This document shows positions 7,883-14,728 of a stretch of 26,015 nucleotides of DNA, piece by piece; positions within the stretch are counted from its first letter, which is position 1; each line of letters starts with the position of its first letter. The position numbers were made by a program, and so were the translations under genes. This DNA is from Burkholderiales bacterium (GTDB lineage: Bacteria > Pseudomonadota > Gammaproteobacteria > Burkholderiales > Burkholderiaceae_C), in NCBI GenBank assembly GCA_011390055.1, contig JAABTC010000001.1, positions 1 through 26,015 on the forward strand, in the 5' to 3' direction. The notes beneath the pieces were generated by a model, which saw nothing but the letters and a program-made list of their open reading frames with translations, was not told the origin of the DNA and did not search any database.

Positions 7883-9248
7883 TCTTTACCTCGCCACTCT
7901 CCTGAACCAGCCAGGTCTGCACCGAGTGGTTGTGATAGATCGAACGCGAGCCGCGCACGGCACGCAACTGTTTGTAGGTCGGCTGCACATAGCCGGTTTC
8001 GTCGGTCGCGCGGCTCTGCACCAGCGCCGGCTTGCCGTCCCACACCCAATCGAGGTTGAAACGCGTCAGGCACTTGGACATCACCGGGCCTTCGAGCCGC
8101 GCGGCGCGCCAGTTGCGCCCCCCGTCGACCGACACATCCACCTTCTTGACTTTGCCGCGGCCCGACCAGGCCAGGCCGCTGATGTTGTAGAAGCCCTGGT
8201 CGAGCAGCACCTGGCCGCCCGAGGGCGTGGTCACCACGCTCTTGCACTCCTGAGTGCTCGTGTACTGGCGGTGCAGCCCGCCCGGCATCAGGTCGATGTA
8301 GTGGACGGCCTCGTCCTTGGCGCCGTAGGGCTTGTCGCCGACCTCGATGCGGCGCAGGTACTTGACCCAACTCACGCCCTGCACCCCAGGAACCACGAGG
8401 CGCAGGGGATAGCCGTTCTCCGGGCGCAGCATCTCGCCGTTCTGCCCGTAGGCGACGAGCACCTCGCCGCTCTCGACCAACTCCATCGGCAGCGTACGCG
8501 TCATCGACGAGCCGTCGGCACCCTCACCCAGCACATAGCGCGCGCGTTTGTAGTCGACGCCCGCCATGTCGAGCAGGATCTTCAGCGGCACGCCGGTGAA
8601 CTCGCTGCAACTGAGCATGCCGTGGCTGTACTGGCAGGTCGGCACGGCCACGTTGCCCCACTCCATGCCGGTGTTGGCGCCGCATTCGATGAAGTGAAAG
8701 CGACTCACCGACGGCAGCCGCATCAGCTCGTCCATCGTGAAGACCATCGGCGTCTTCATGATCTTGTCGTCCGAGCCGTTGAGCATCAAGCGGTGCTTGG
8801 ACGGATCGATGTCCCACCAACCCTGGTGATGGCGCTCGAAGTGCAGGCCGCTCGGTGTGATGATGCCGAACAGCGACTGCAGCGGCGCGAACGACACCGA
8901 GGACTGCGTGGTTTGCGTCAGACCGGGGCTGCGCCGGCGCTGGACGTTGGCTTCGTACTTCGACGGCTTGCCGTAGCCGTCGGTGGCCACCGGCTGGCCG
9001 AGGCCCTTGCTGTGCTCGGGCAACTCGAGGATGTTGGGGTCGCCGCCGCTGGGTGGCACCGGGTTGGCCGCAGCCAGGGCGACCGGCGCAGCCACTGCCG
9101 CCCCCGCCGCCGCGAAGGCAGTGCGAATGAAGTCGCGCCGCCCACGCTTGGCTTCAGCGAAGACCTGGCGCACGCCCGCCGGATCGAGGAAGCTCTCCGG
9201 CGCCTTGATCAGGCGGCCGGCCCCTACGGCCTTGTTGTACGAGTCCAA
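7866..9248 (-). CDS. soxC: SoxC molybdenum subunit of sulfane dehydrogenase
   Basis: A sulfite-oxidase-family molybdoprotein of 460 residues that oxidises the SoxY-bound sulfane sulfur by six electrons together with SoxD. The molybdenum-ligating cysteine is Cys189 in FIECGANTG. A Tat signal (GRRDFIRTAFAAAG, arginines 37-38) sits after an unusually long n-region, as is common in SoxC. No ATG fits: the frame opens with TTG at 9248, which has AAGGA six bases upstream, and this is the start I prefer; GTG codons at 9269 and 9323 are in frame but have no ribosome binding site, and 9323 would overlap soxR. The C-terminal half carries the dimerisation domain. It follows the regulator gene by 32 bases. 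Confidence 0.94.
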   Translation of the reverse strand: MDSYNKAVGAGRLIKAPESFLDPAGVRQVFAEAKRGRRDFIRTAFAAAGAAVAAPVALAAANPVPPSGGDPNILELPEHSKGLGQPVATDGYGKPSKYEANVQRRRSPGLTQTTQSSVSFAPLQSLFGIITPSGLHFERHHQGWWDIDPSKHRLMLNGSDDKIMKTPMVFTMDELMRLPSVSRFHFIECGANTGMEWGNVAVPTCQYSHGMLSCSEFTGVPLKILLDMAGVDYKRARYVLGEGADGSSMTRTLPMELVESGEVLVAYGQNGEMLRPENGYPLRLVVPGVQGVSWVKYLRRIEVGDKPYGAKDEAVHYIDLMPGGLHRQYTSTQECKSVVTTPSGGQVLLDQGFYNISGLAWSGRGKVKKVDVSVDGGRNWRAARLEGPVMSKCLTRFNLDWVWDGKPALVQSRATDETGYVQPTYKQLRAVRGSRSIYHNHSVQTWLVQESGEVKNVQLS

Positions 9249-9280
9249 TGCAGTTCCTTGTGTAAGCACGGCGTGCGCCG

Positions 9281-9583
9281 TCACGAATGCAATGCCTGGC
9301 GCTCTGAACGCAGCACGTCGCACAACATGAGCGCCTGCGAATTGGCGACGTGATAGAAGATCTGTGCGCCAGCCCTGCGCCGCCCCAGAACCCCGCCGCG
9401 GTACAGCACACCCAGGTGCTGCGAAATGTTGGGCTGACTCACGTCCACTTTCTCCAGGAGCTGGCTCACGTTCTTCTCACCTTCGCAGAGTTCGTACAGG
9501 ATGCGCAGCCGCGTCGGCGTCGACAGCATCGCAAACAACTCTGCGGCGATGTCGAAGACCCGGCTTGAAACGGCATCACTCAT
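9281..9583 (-). CDS. soxR: ArsR/SmtB-family regulator, SoxR/BigR-like
   Basis: A 100-residue winged-helix protein of the ArsR/SmtB family. The helix-turn-helix is residues ~38-60 (NVSQLLEKVDVSQPNISQHL) followed by a wing around GRRRAGAQIFYHV. Two cysteines, Cys33 (ELCEGE) and Cys88 (LMLCDVL), occupy positions like the pair that senses persulfides in SqrR/BigR-type repressors; this match is from family knowledge and not aligned here. It directly precedes soxCD, so it probably represses the sox genes until sulfane sulfur forms a tetrasulfide-type bridge between the cysteines. An inverted repeat 16-36 bases upstream is the likely operator. Use of the name soxR is by position and family, not to be confused with redox SoxR of enterobacteria. 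Confidence 0.85.
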   Translation of the reverse strand: MSDAVSSRVFDIAAELFAMLSTPTRLRILYELCEGEKNVSQLLEKVDVSQPNISQHLGVLYRGGVLGRRRAGAQIFYHVANSQALMLCDVLRSERQALHS

Positions 9584-9596
9584 CAGCTTGTGTATT

Positions 9597-9619
9597 CGGA
9601 TATCCGTCTACGCGCATAT
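9597..9619. promoter_or_regulatory. Candidate operator of the soxR-like gene
   Basis: Two overlapping symmetric elements lie just upstream of the regulator ATG at 9583: the perfect palindrome CGGATATCCG (9597-9606) and a 20-base imperfect repeat with arms ATATCCG (9600-9606) and CGCATAT (9613-9619). AT-rich inverted repeats of this size are usual ArsR-family operators. The 128-base gap 9584-9711 holds nothing else I could identify. Confidence 0.5.
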
Positions 9620-9711
9620 TACGGCTTATCGAACTACACGGCACTCGGGGAAACCCGGATCCCCGGCGAAGCGCAGACCGCCAGCGAGGCTGGTGTGCCA
9701 CAGCACCGCCT

Positions 9712-10158
9712 TCAGGGCTTCAGCGTCCCGCGGCGGCGGTGCGGTTGCCAAGCCGCGATGTCGCGCACGATCGCTTCCCAGGGCAGTTGGGTCAGGCTGC
9801 CGTAGCGCTCTTGGGTGGCCACGACCATGGCATGCACGTCGGCTCGTGCATCGCCCAGCGCTCGCTGCAGGCCCACCAGACCGCCGCAGTGCAAACGCAG
9901 CGCCTGCGCGTGAATCATCGGACGCCCGGGGCTGGACAGATGCAGCGCAAAGCGCGCCCGCTCGTGCATGAGCGCCGCCAGCGTGCCGCAATTGGTGCGC
10001 GCCACGACCGAGCGGCACTCGACGATCTCGCGTTCGCCGATGCTGCGCCGGGCCGCCAGCTCGCAAGTCGCGGCCCGGGCCAGCAAGGCCTTGGCAAAGA
10101 CACAGATCGACCCGCTCTCGCAGCATGCGCTCGGTGCGGTTGGATCGTGATCGCTCAT
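9712..10158 (-). CDS. Cysteine-rich protein of unknown function
   Basis: A 148-residue protein I do not recognise. It has seven cysteines (residues 12, 13, 19, 32, 48, 57 and 91), six of them in the first 60 residues (ACCESGSIC, TCEL, VECR, TNCG). There is no signal peptide or membrane segment, so it is cytoplasmic. The spacing suggests an iron-sulfur cluster or a zinc site, which is inference. The C-terminal half (LHCGGLVGLQ, LTQLPWEAIVRDIAAWQP) is ordinary helical sequence. ATG at 10158 is preferred over an upstream GTG-type extension because it lies 11 bases after the stop of the 72-aa gene. It is the last gene of the nine-gene unit divergent from dsrA; 128 bases separate it from the soxR-like gene. 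Confidence 0.7.
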   Translation of the reverse strand: MSDHDPTAPSACCESGSICVFAKALLARAATCELAARRSIGEREIVECRSVVARTNCGTLAALMHERARFALHLSSPGRPMIHAQALRLHCGGLVGLQRALGDARADVHAMVVATQERYGSLTQLPWEAIVRDIAAWQPHRRRGTLKP

Positions 10159-10169
10159 CGCACGCGGAT

Positions 10170-10388
10170 TCAGTCGTCGCCGGTCGGACCCGCTTCTCGA
10201 ACCTGGCACAGCAAATCTTCGGCCAGCTGCTGGTTGTCGGCAAACATCACTTTGACCTTCGCGTCCGCGGCCACCGACTGCGACGACCGAAGGGACTTGG
10301 CATGGGTCGACGCTTCCTTGAAGGCAATGAACTCGGCCAGCTTCTCGATCTGCGCGAAAGGCCGCACGCTGAAGACGAAGTAGGGCAT
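10170..10388 (-). CDS. Small conserved-looking protein, 72 aa
   Basis: A 72-residue cytoplasmic protein beginning MPYFVFSVRPF, followed by a basic/hydrophobic helix (IEKLAEFIAFKEASTHAKSLR) and a VKVMFADN strand, ending with an acidic tail. The pattern of a short strand, helix and strand looks like a compact folded domain. I recall similar small proteins in sulfur- and iron-oxidising betaproteobacteria but have no functional assignment. It lies ten bases after the S24-like gene and 11 before the cysteine-rich gene, clearly in the same transcript. No cysteine cluster or catalytic motif is visible (a single Cys near residue 61). Confidence 0.65.
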   Translation of the reverse strand: MPYFVFSVRPFAQIEKLAEFIAFKEASTHAKSLRSSQSVAADAKVKVMFADNQQLAEDLLCQVREAGPTGDD

Positions 10389-10398
10389 CGTGGTTCGC

Positions 10399-10728
10399 TC
10401 AAAGGTAGTGTTTGGTCAGCCGGCGGCGACCGGGCACGGCCTTCTGGATGACGACGCCATGAACTGCCGCCAGATCGGGCAGCGGCTGTTCGGCATAGGC
10501 CGGGTTGAGCGCGTGCAGACGCCAGCCATCGCCCACCTGCACCAGCTGGCGAAAGGTCCACTCACCGGCCACCTGGGCCAGAACGAAGCAGCCGGGGCGC
10601 AGCGCACCGTCGGGCTCGATGATGATGATCTCGCCGGCGTTGAATTCGGGCGCCATGCTGTCGCCGAGCACGCGCAGCGCGAAGGACTCGCCGCCGCTGC
10701 AGCCGGGGTCGTCGTTGAGCTCGCTCAC
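10399..10728 (-). CDS. LexA/S24-like protein lacking the catalytic lysine
   Basis: A 109-residue protein consisting of only the LexA/UmuD/CI C-terminal (peptidase S24) fold. The nucleophile box is intact (VLGDSMAP, Ser24), and the following GEIIIIEP and PGCFVLAQV strands match the family. At the place of the catalytic lysine (usually T-V-K or T-F-K) the sequence reads EWTFRQL, with Arg60. It has no DNA-binding domain and no signal peptide. This suggests a non-cleaving, perhaps scaffold or sensor role. The GTG start at 10728 overlaps the preceding stop as GTGA and has GGAG upstream, so it is translationally coupled to the ferredoxin-reductase gene. The long reading frame that extends upstream to 11502 is an out-of-frame shadow of that gene. 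Confidence 0.8.
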   Translation of the reverse strand: MSELNDDPGCSGGESFALRVLGDSMAPEFNAGEIIIIEPDGALRPGCFVLAQVAGEWTFRQLVQVGDGWRLHALNPAYAEQPLPDLAAVHGVVIQKAVPGRRRLTKHYL

Positions 10729-12212
10729 AGGATCTCCGACCTCATCTGCGCCGCCGGCACGCCCGCCGCCAGCAACGCGGCACCGAGCCCTTCGACGAAC
10801 GCTTGAGGGCCGGCGAGGTAGAAGTCGCAATCGATGTCGAACTGGTCGGCCCGGATCGCAGCGGCGACCTGTGCAGCGCCCGCCGCCGGATCGAGTTCGC
10901 TGAACGCCGCGTACTCGAAGGCATCCAGCGCCTCGGACCAGGCGCGGCACTGGTTGGCCTGGAAGTGACCGTCGCTGCGCGTGGCCAGCCAGTACAGCGA
11001 CAGAGACGGCGACGCGTCGAGCGACAGCGCGTGCTCGATCAGGCTCTTGATCGGCGCGAAGCCGGTGTCGCAGGCCGCGAACACCAGCGGCCGGTTGCTG
11101 TCGGCGAGCACGAACTCGCCGATGGGGCCCCAAAGGTTGAGCGGGCTTCCGACGGCCAGCAAGCCGTCGAACACCATGCGTGCAAAGGCGCTGGCGCCAT
11201 CGCGCGGGATGTAGAAGTGCAGGTTGCGATCGTCGCACGGGCAACTGGCGATCGGATGCGTGGCTCGGACGTCGTCGCCCGCCGTGGCCGCCGAGCCGGC
11301 GCGGCCGAGCGTGACCGACTGCCCGGCCAGGAACCGCAGGCGGTTGGTGCGCGGGGTCTGCAGGTGCAGCAGCCGCGTGTCGGGTGCGAGCTCCCGCACG
11401 GCGCGCACCGTGGCCACGATCTGCTGCTGCGGGATGTCGGCCGGCCCGCCCGCCTCCAGCGTCTCCAGCGTGAGTTCGCTGCTGGCCGCCGTGTGCGCGC
11501 ACAGCAGCGTGTAGCCCTGCCGCTTCTCGGCCTCCGACAGCGGGTAGTCAAAGGGCATCACCTTGGCAACCTCGCCGGCGATCACGCGCACCTTGCACAT
11601 GCCGCAGCTGCCGTTGCCGCAGCCGTAGTTCAGCGCAAGGCCCGACTTCAGGCCGGCCTGCAGCAGCGTGTCGTGACCCTCGACCGCGAACTGGTGGCCG
11701 CTCGGGCGCAGGGTTACCTGTGCCGCCACGACTTTCAGGATGTCATCCATGACGTCGAGAGGATCGACCGCTTCGGTGGCCAGTGCGCGCGCGAGGCCTT
11801 CGTTCAGTTCTCGCTGCAAGATGCGCAGCGATGCATCGCCGCCCGGCGTCTGCAGCAGCAGCGCGTCGATGCGGTCGCGCAGGCCGATCACCAGGGCGTG
11901 GTAGCGCTGCAGGTGGCGCTGCACGTCGGCCATCTCCTGGCCCTGATGAAACAAGCGCTGGGCCAGCACCTCCTGGCTCGGCAACAGCCGCTCGCGCACG
12001 CGCCGGCCAAACGCATCCTCCTTGATGTGCACGACGCGTTCGAGCATGCCGGACTGCTCGAGCTGCATCTGTGGGTACAGCTCGAGGAGCGCCTGCGTCG
12101 ACACCAGGCCATCTGCGAGCGCGATCTCGCCCGCGCGCACGCGCTGTTGCAGCACGCCGCGCGGCACGCCGACCAGTTGCGCTGCGCGCCAGACGGTTAT
12201 CCATTGGGCCAC
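10725..12212 (-). CDS. HTH-like / [2Fe-2S] ferredoxin / FNR-type reductase fusion
   Basis: A 495-residue multidomain protein. Residues 1-45 (WITVWRAAQLVGVPRGVLQQRVRAGEI) read like a MerR/excisionase-type helix-turn-helix with a following substrate-of-wing segment; residues ~75-145 are helical. Residues ~163-255 are a plant-type [2Fe-2S] ferredoxin with Cys198, Cys203, Cys206 and Cys238 (CGNGSCGMC, then LLCAH). Residues ~262-495 form an FAD/NAD(P)H reductase domain with GPIGEF and ACDTGFAPIKSLI near the nucleotide-binding sites. Such ferredoxin-reductase pairs feed electrons to oxygenases. Here the neighbouring upstream gene is a 2-oxoglutarate dioxygenase, overlapped by 16 bases. The start ATG at 12212 lies inside the end of that gene. 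The added N-terminal segment is unusual for this reductase class. Confidence 0.85.
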   Translation of the reverse strand: MAQWITVWRAAQLVGVPRGVLQQRVRAGEIALADGLVSTQALLELYPQMQLEQSGMLERVVHIKEDAFGRRVRERLLPSQEVLAQRLFHQGQEMADVQRHLQRYHALVIGLRDRIDALLLQTPGGDASLRILQRELNEGLARALATEAVDPLDVMDDILKVVAAQVTLRPSGHQFAVEGHDTLLQAGLKSGLALNYGCGNGSCGMCKVRVIAGEVAKVMPFDYPLSEAEKRQGYTLLCAHTAASSELTLETLEAGGPADIPQQQIVATVRAVRELAPDTRLLHLQTPRTNRLRFLAGQSVTLGRAGSAATAGDDVRATHPIASCPCDDRNLHFYIPRDGASAFARMVFDGLLAVGSPLNLWGPIGEFVLADSNRPLVFAACDTGFAPIKSLIEHALSLDASPSLSLYWLATRSDGHFQANQCRAWSEALDAFEYAAFSELDPAAGAAQVAAAIRADQFDIDCDFYLAGPQAFVEGLGAALLAAGVPAAQMRSEIL

Positions 12213-13111
12213 GGAGCCTCCGTGGTTCGATCCAGGTAGCGCGCCCGATAGAGCAAGCGCGGTTGCGCTGGGTCGTCGGCGAAGGCGTCGCGCGCGTGCA
12301 GCACGTTGTGGGCGACGATGCCCATGCCGGCCTCCAGCCGTACGCGCAGCACGTCGGCGTTGCCGTCGGCCAGGAAGCGCTCGAGGAAGGCGACGGCCTT
12401 CAAGGTGGCGGCATCGTTCTTCCAGAGGATGCTGCGCGTGCGCGCGGTGTAGCGCATGTGCAGCGTGCCGTCGCGCGCATCGACCGAGAATACCGGGCCA
12501 GTTTGGGCGGCACGTGCCACACCGCGCCCATCCTCGCGCGCCGGGATCGTCATCGCGTCGGGCGCCATCAGCGCCCGCAGCCAGCGCGGCGAGGCGTCGC
12601 GCAGCGCGATGTAGGCCAGCTCATGGTCGAGCAGCGAGTTGACGCCGCCGCGGGTGGCCGGCCGCACGCAGTGCAGCACGAAGGCCCGGATGCGCTGTCC
12701 TTGCGGGTGGTAGTAGCCGTCGGTGTGCCAGCCGAGTGGCCGGTCGGTGTACGGGATGTAGCCGCTGCGATCCTGCGTCGCCGGACTTACCGTGATGCTC
12801 GAGACGCCGTCCTCGTCGGCCAGCCAGTTGCCGTCCAGGCGCTGCAGCCCGAGTTGACGCGCCACCGCCAGCGCAACGCCCTTGTGTTGCACGCCGCAGC
12901 GGTTGCGATAAATCACCATGTTCCAGCGCGCACAGGCCTGCAGCAGCGCAACGCGCTCGCCGCGGGTCAAGGCGGCGGCATCGGCGACCTCGACGACCAG
13001 GTCTTCGGCGCGACGGGCGCGGTTCGCCAGCTTGCGGGCACGCCAGGCAAAATAGCCTGCATCGTCGACGAGGTCGAACGGCGACAGCGCGGGATGCAGG
13101 ACAGCGCTCAT
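12197..13111 (-). CDS. TauD/TfdA-type 2-oxoglutarate dioxygenase
   Basis: A 304-residue protein of the TauD/TfdA non-haem iron family. The iron facial triad is visible: His129 and Asp131 in WHTDGYY, and His272 in NVLHARDAF, with Arg285/Arg289 (RLLYRARYLD) as candidates for binding the 2-oxoglutarate carboxylate. The N-terminal ~60 residues (FDLVDDAGYFAWRARKLANR) follow the usual capping region. TauD uses 2-oxoglutarate and O2 to release sulfite from taurine, but other members hydroxylate many substrates, so the substrate here is unknown; an organosulfur compound or a modified RNA base are both speculative. The start ATG at 13111 lies four bases after the preceding stop, and the end overlaps the reductase gene by 16 bases. 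Confidence 0.88.
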   Translation of the reverse strand: MSAVLHPALSPFDLVDDAGYFAWRARKLANRARRAEDLVVEVADAAALTRGERVALLQACARWNMVIYRNRCGVQHKGVALAVARQLGLQRLDGNWLADEDGVSSITVSPATQDRSGYIPYTDRPLGWHTDGYYHPQGQRIRAFVLHCVRPATRGGVNSLLDHELAYIALRDASPRWLRALMAPDAMTIPAREDGRGVARAAQTGPVFSVDARDGTLHMRYTARTRSILWKNDAATLKAVAFLERFLADGNADVLRVRLEAGMGIVAHNVLHARDAFADDPAQPRLLYRARYLDRTTEAPWPNG

Positions 13112-13115
13112 GGTG

Positions 13116-13760
13116 TCAGTCGCCGCTCATCGACGTTCGCCGGGACGCGCGTGGCTTGTCGGACAACAGATCGAGGATCGCGCTGCGCACGATGTCGACC
13201 GCTTCAGGGGCTTCGATGGCCATCACCTGATCGAGGACCCAGCGCCGGTCGTGTGGCGGCAGGGTCGGCTCGAGTCGGCTGCCGAGGTAGCGCACGAAAC
13301 CGAAGTCCGGCATGAAGGCCTCATCGGTCGTTGCGCTGGCCGGCTCGCCACCGAACTCGGCATAGTGCGGCGACAGTTCGTTGACCAGGTCGATGAAGCT
13401 GTCCTGGTAGCGCGCACCGTCGGCGCGCGGGCCGAGCAAGTCGCCCTCGTTGCCGGCCAGGGTGTCGGCGCAGCGAACGACCAAAGCCGTGGTGAAGCGG
13501 ATGCGGGTTGAAGCGTCCATCTTCGCGTAAGCGGTGCGGTCAACCACCGCGATCAGGAAGACCAGCACCTCGCGCAGGAAGTCGAAGTAATTGCCGCCCG
13601 CCTCGATGTCGAACTTCGCTCCGCGCATGCGCTTCAACGTGTTGTGCGCCACGCGCCAGACGATGAACGCCATCGCGCTGGCCTGCTGCTCGGCGCTCTT
13701 GGGCTCACTGGCCTTGAACCAGTGGCTCTTGATCCGCATGCGCGGCGGGACGAGGCTCAT
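13116..13760 (-). CDS. Unknown 214-aa protein of the DsrC-like operon
   Basis: A 214-residue cytoplasmic protein with no recognised family. Predicted to be mostly helical, with aromatic-rich segments (KSHWFKASEP, AGGNYFDFLREVLVFLIAVVDR, QDSFIDLVNELSPHYAEFG, MPDFGFVRYLGSR). There is a single cysteine (VVRCADTL) and no metal motif. Its ATG overlaps the stop of the DsrC-like gene by one base (TGATG), so the two are translationally coupled, which suggests that their products act in a fixed ratio or complex. The next gene, the dioxygenase, follows after four bases. A role as a partner of the one-cysteine DsrC paralogue is inference from coupling only. Confidence 0.75.
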   Translation of the reverse strand: MSLVPPRMRIKSHWFKASEPKSAEQQASAMAFIVWRVAHNTLKRMRGAKFDIEAGGNYFDFLREVLVFLIAVVDRTAYAKMDASTRIRFTTALVVRCADTLAGNEGDLLGPRADGARYQDSFIDLVNELSPHYAEFGGEPASATTDEAFMPDFGFVRYLGSRLEPTLPPHDRRWVLDQVMAIEAPEAVDIVRSAILDLLSDKPRASRRTSMSGD

Positions 13761-14089
13761 CAGTACCCACCCTTGCCCAAAGGCTGCGGCAGGCCGGCGA
13801 CCTTGCAGCCCTGTTTGGCGGGGCCCACTGGAAACAGGTCGTAGAGCGCCTTGCTGTCGCAGCCCGGCAGCACCTCGGCCAGCCCCTTGAGCATGTTGCG
13901 GAAGTTCGGCGTGTGGCCGTGTTCGCGAAATTCGTCGCGCAGATAGGCGACGACCTTCCAGTGGTCTTCGGTGAGCTCGATCTGCTCGGCCGCGGCGATC
14001 ACCTTCACCACCTCGTCGCTGAAGTCGGCCTCGACCAGGAAGCCCTGCTCGTCGGTGTCGAGCTCGCTGCCGTTGACGACGTACCCCAT
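13760..14089 (-). CDS. DsrC/TusE-family paralogue with one redox cysteine (RspA-like)
   Basis: A 109-residue DsrC/TusE-family protein: MGYVVNG start, TDEQGFL, EDHWKVVAYLRDEF and the C-terminal PAKQGCKVAGLPQPLGKGGY. Canonical DsrC, as encoded at 18557, ends with two cysteines eleven residues apart. Here the inner one (Cys95) is kept but the penultimate one is replaced by Lys106, and two or three extra residues follow it. TusE keeps the outer cysteine instead, so this is neither standard DsrC nor TusE; family members lacking the outer cysteine have been called RspA and proposed to be regulatory. AGGGAG lies before the ATG at 14089. It is 20 bases downstream of the Cas6-like gene. An upstream in-frame extension to 14302 is not homologous and was dropped. 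Confidence 0.9.
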   Translation of the reverse strand: MGYVVNGSELDTDEQGFLVEADFSDEVVKVIAAAEQIELTEDHWKVVAYLRDEFREHGHTPNFRNMLKGLAEVLPGCDSKALYDLFPVGPAKQGCKVAGLPQPLGKGGY

Positions 14090-14109
14090 GTTGTCTCCCT
14101 TGCAGAATG

Positions 14110-14724
14110 TCAGGCGCCGACGGCCGCGGCCGACTTGTGGGGCACGAACAGGCCGCAACCCAGGCGGCGGTGCCGACCCAGGCCGGACTCGAGCACGCGC
14201 AGCGAATCGCCCGGCGCCAAGCCGTCGAGCATCAGGCTGTAGCCGGTCAGCGTTTGGCCGCCGTTGTCGATCATTTGGCGACGTCCGCAGATGGGCCGGC
14301 ACGGCAGGCTCGCGGCCTCGAGCTCGTGACCGATCGTCGCCAGGAACGCCAGCTCGTCGTCATCGTCGGTCGCCACCAGGTGCGCATAGAGCGTGCTGTG
14401 CGGCAGCAGCTCACGCACCTGGCTGCGGTCGCCCACTTGCAGCGCATGGCCGTCGAGATCGAGGCGAGCGCCTCGCAAGCACTGCAGATCGCCGATCCGT
14501 TCGCGCGCGACGCGCAGCGTCAGCCGCGCGCGCTGCGACAGCAATGCCGTCGGGCCATGCCCCGCCACGGCATTGATGCGGTGCACACCGGCATGGGCCG
14601 GGTCCGCGAGCCAGGGCAGGTGGCGCTCCAACACTGCGGCCAGCGCGCGGCGGTGGTCGCGCGGAACAGCATCGCCGCGCAACGCGAAGGTGACATCGAC
14701 CCGGGACGAAGCGCTCGACCGCAT
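14110..14724 (-). CDS. Orphan Cas6/Cmx6-like protein
   Basis: A 204-residue protein that I match to the Cas6/Cmx6 (MYXAN-type) RAMP family. The N-terminal RRM-like strand-helix is VDVTFALRGDAVPRDHRRAL; the middle holds VHRINAV, RARLTLRV and LLPHSTLYAHLV; the end has PCRPICGRRQ and the glycine-rich RNA-binding loop GLGRHRRLGCGLFVPHKSAA (residues 181-200). His24, His35 and His48 are candidate general bases. Cas6 cuts CRISPR precursor RNA within repeats, but no CRISPR repeats or other cas genes occur in the window, so it has probably been recruited to another RNA. Its ATG at 14724 lies four bases after the 73-aa gene. The assignment is from memory of family motifs, not a search. Confidence 0.75.
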   Translation of the reverse strand: MRSSASSRVDVTFALRGDAVPRDHRRALAAVLERHLPWLADPAHAGVHRINAVAGHGPTALLSQRARLTLRVARERIGDLQCLRGARLDLDGHALQVGDRSQVRELLPHSTLYAHLVATDDDDELAFLATIGHELEAASLPCRPICGRRQMIDNGGQTLTGYSLMLDGLAPGDSLRVLESGLGRHRRLGCGLFVPHKSAAAVGA

Positions 14725-14728
14725 CTGG

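Noticed and set aside
9620..9711. A terminator at the end of the nine-gene operon (GGGGA...TCCCC near 9657-9676)
   Set aside because: The short stem lacks a T-tract and cannot be supported as a terminator.
10399..11502. A 367-codon reading of the S24-like gene extending far upstream
   Set aside because: Only the last 109 codons match a family; the rest is an out-of-frame reading of the ferredoxin-reductase gene, and a GTG with a ribosome binding site overlaps that gene's stop.
14110..14724. A functioning CRISPR-Cas locus around the Cas6-like gene
   Set aside because: No direct repeats with regular spacers and no other cas genes were seen on either side.
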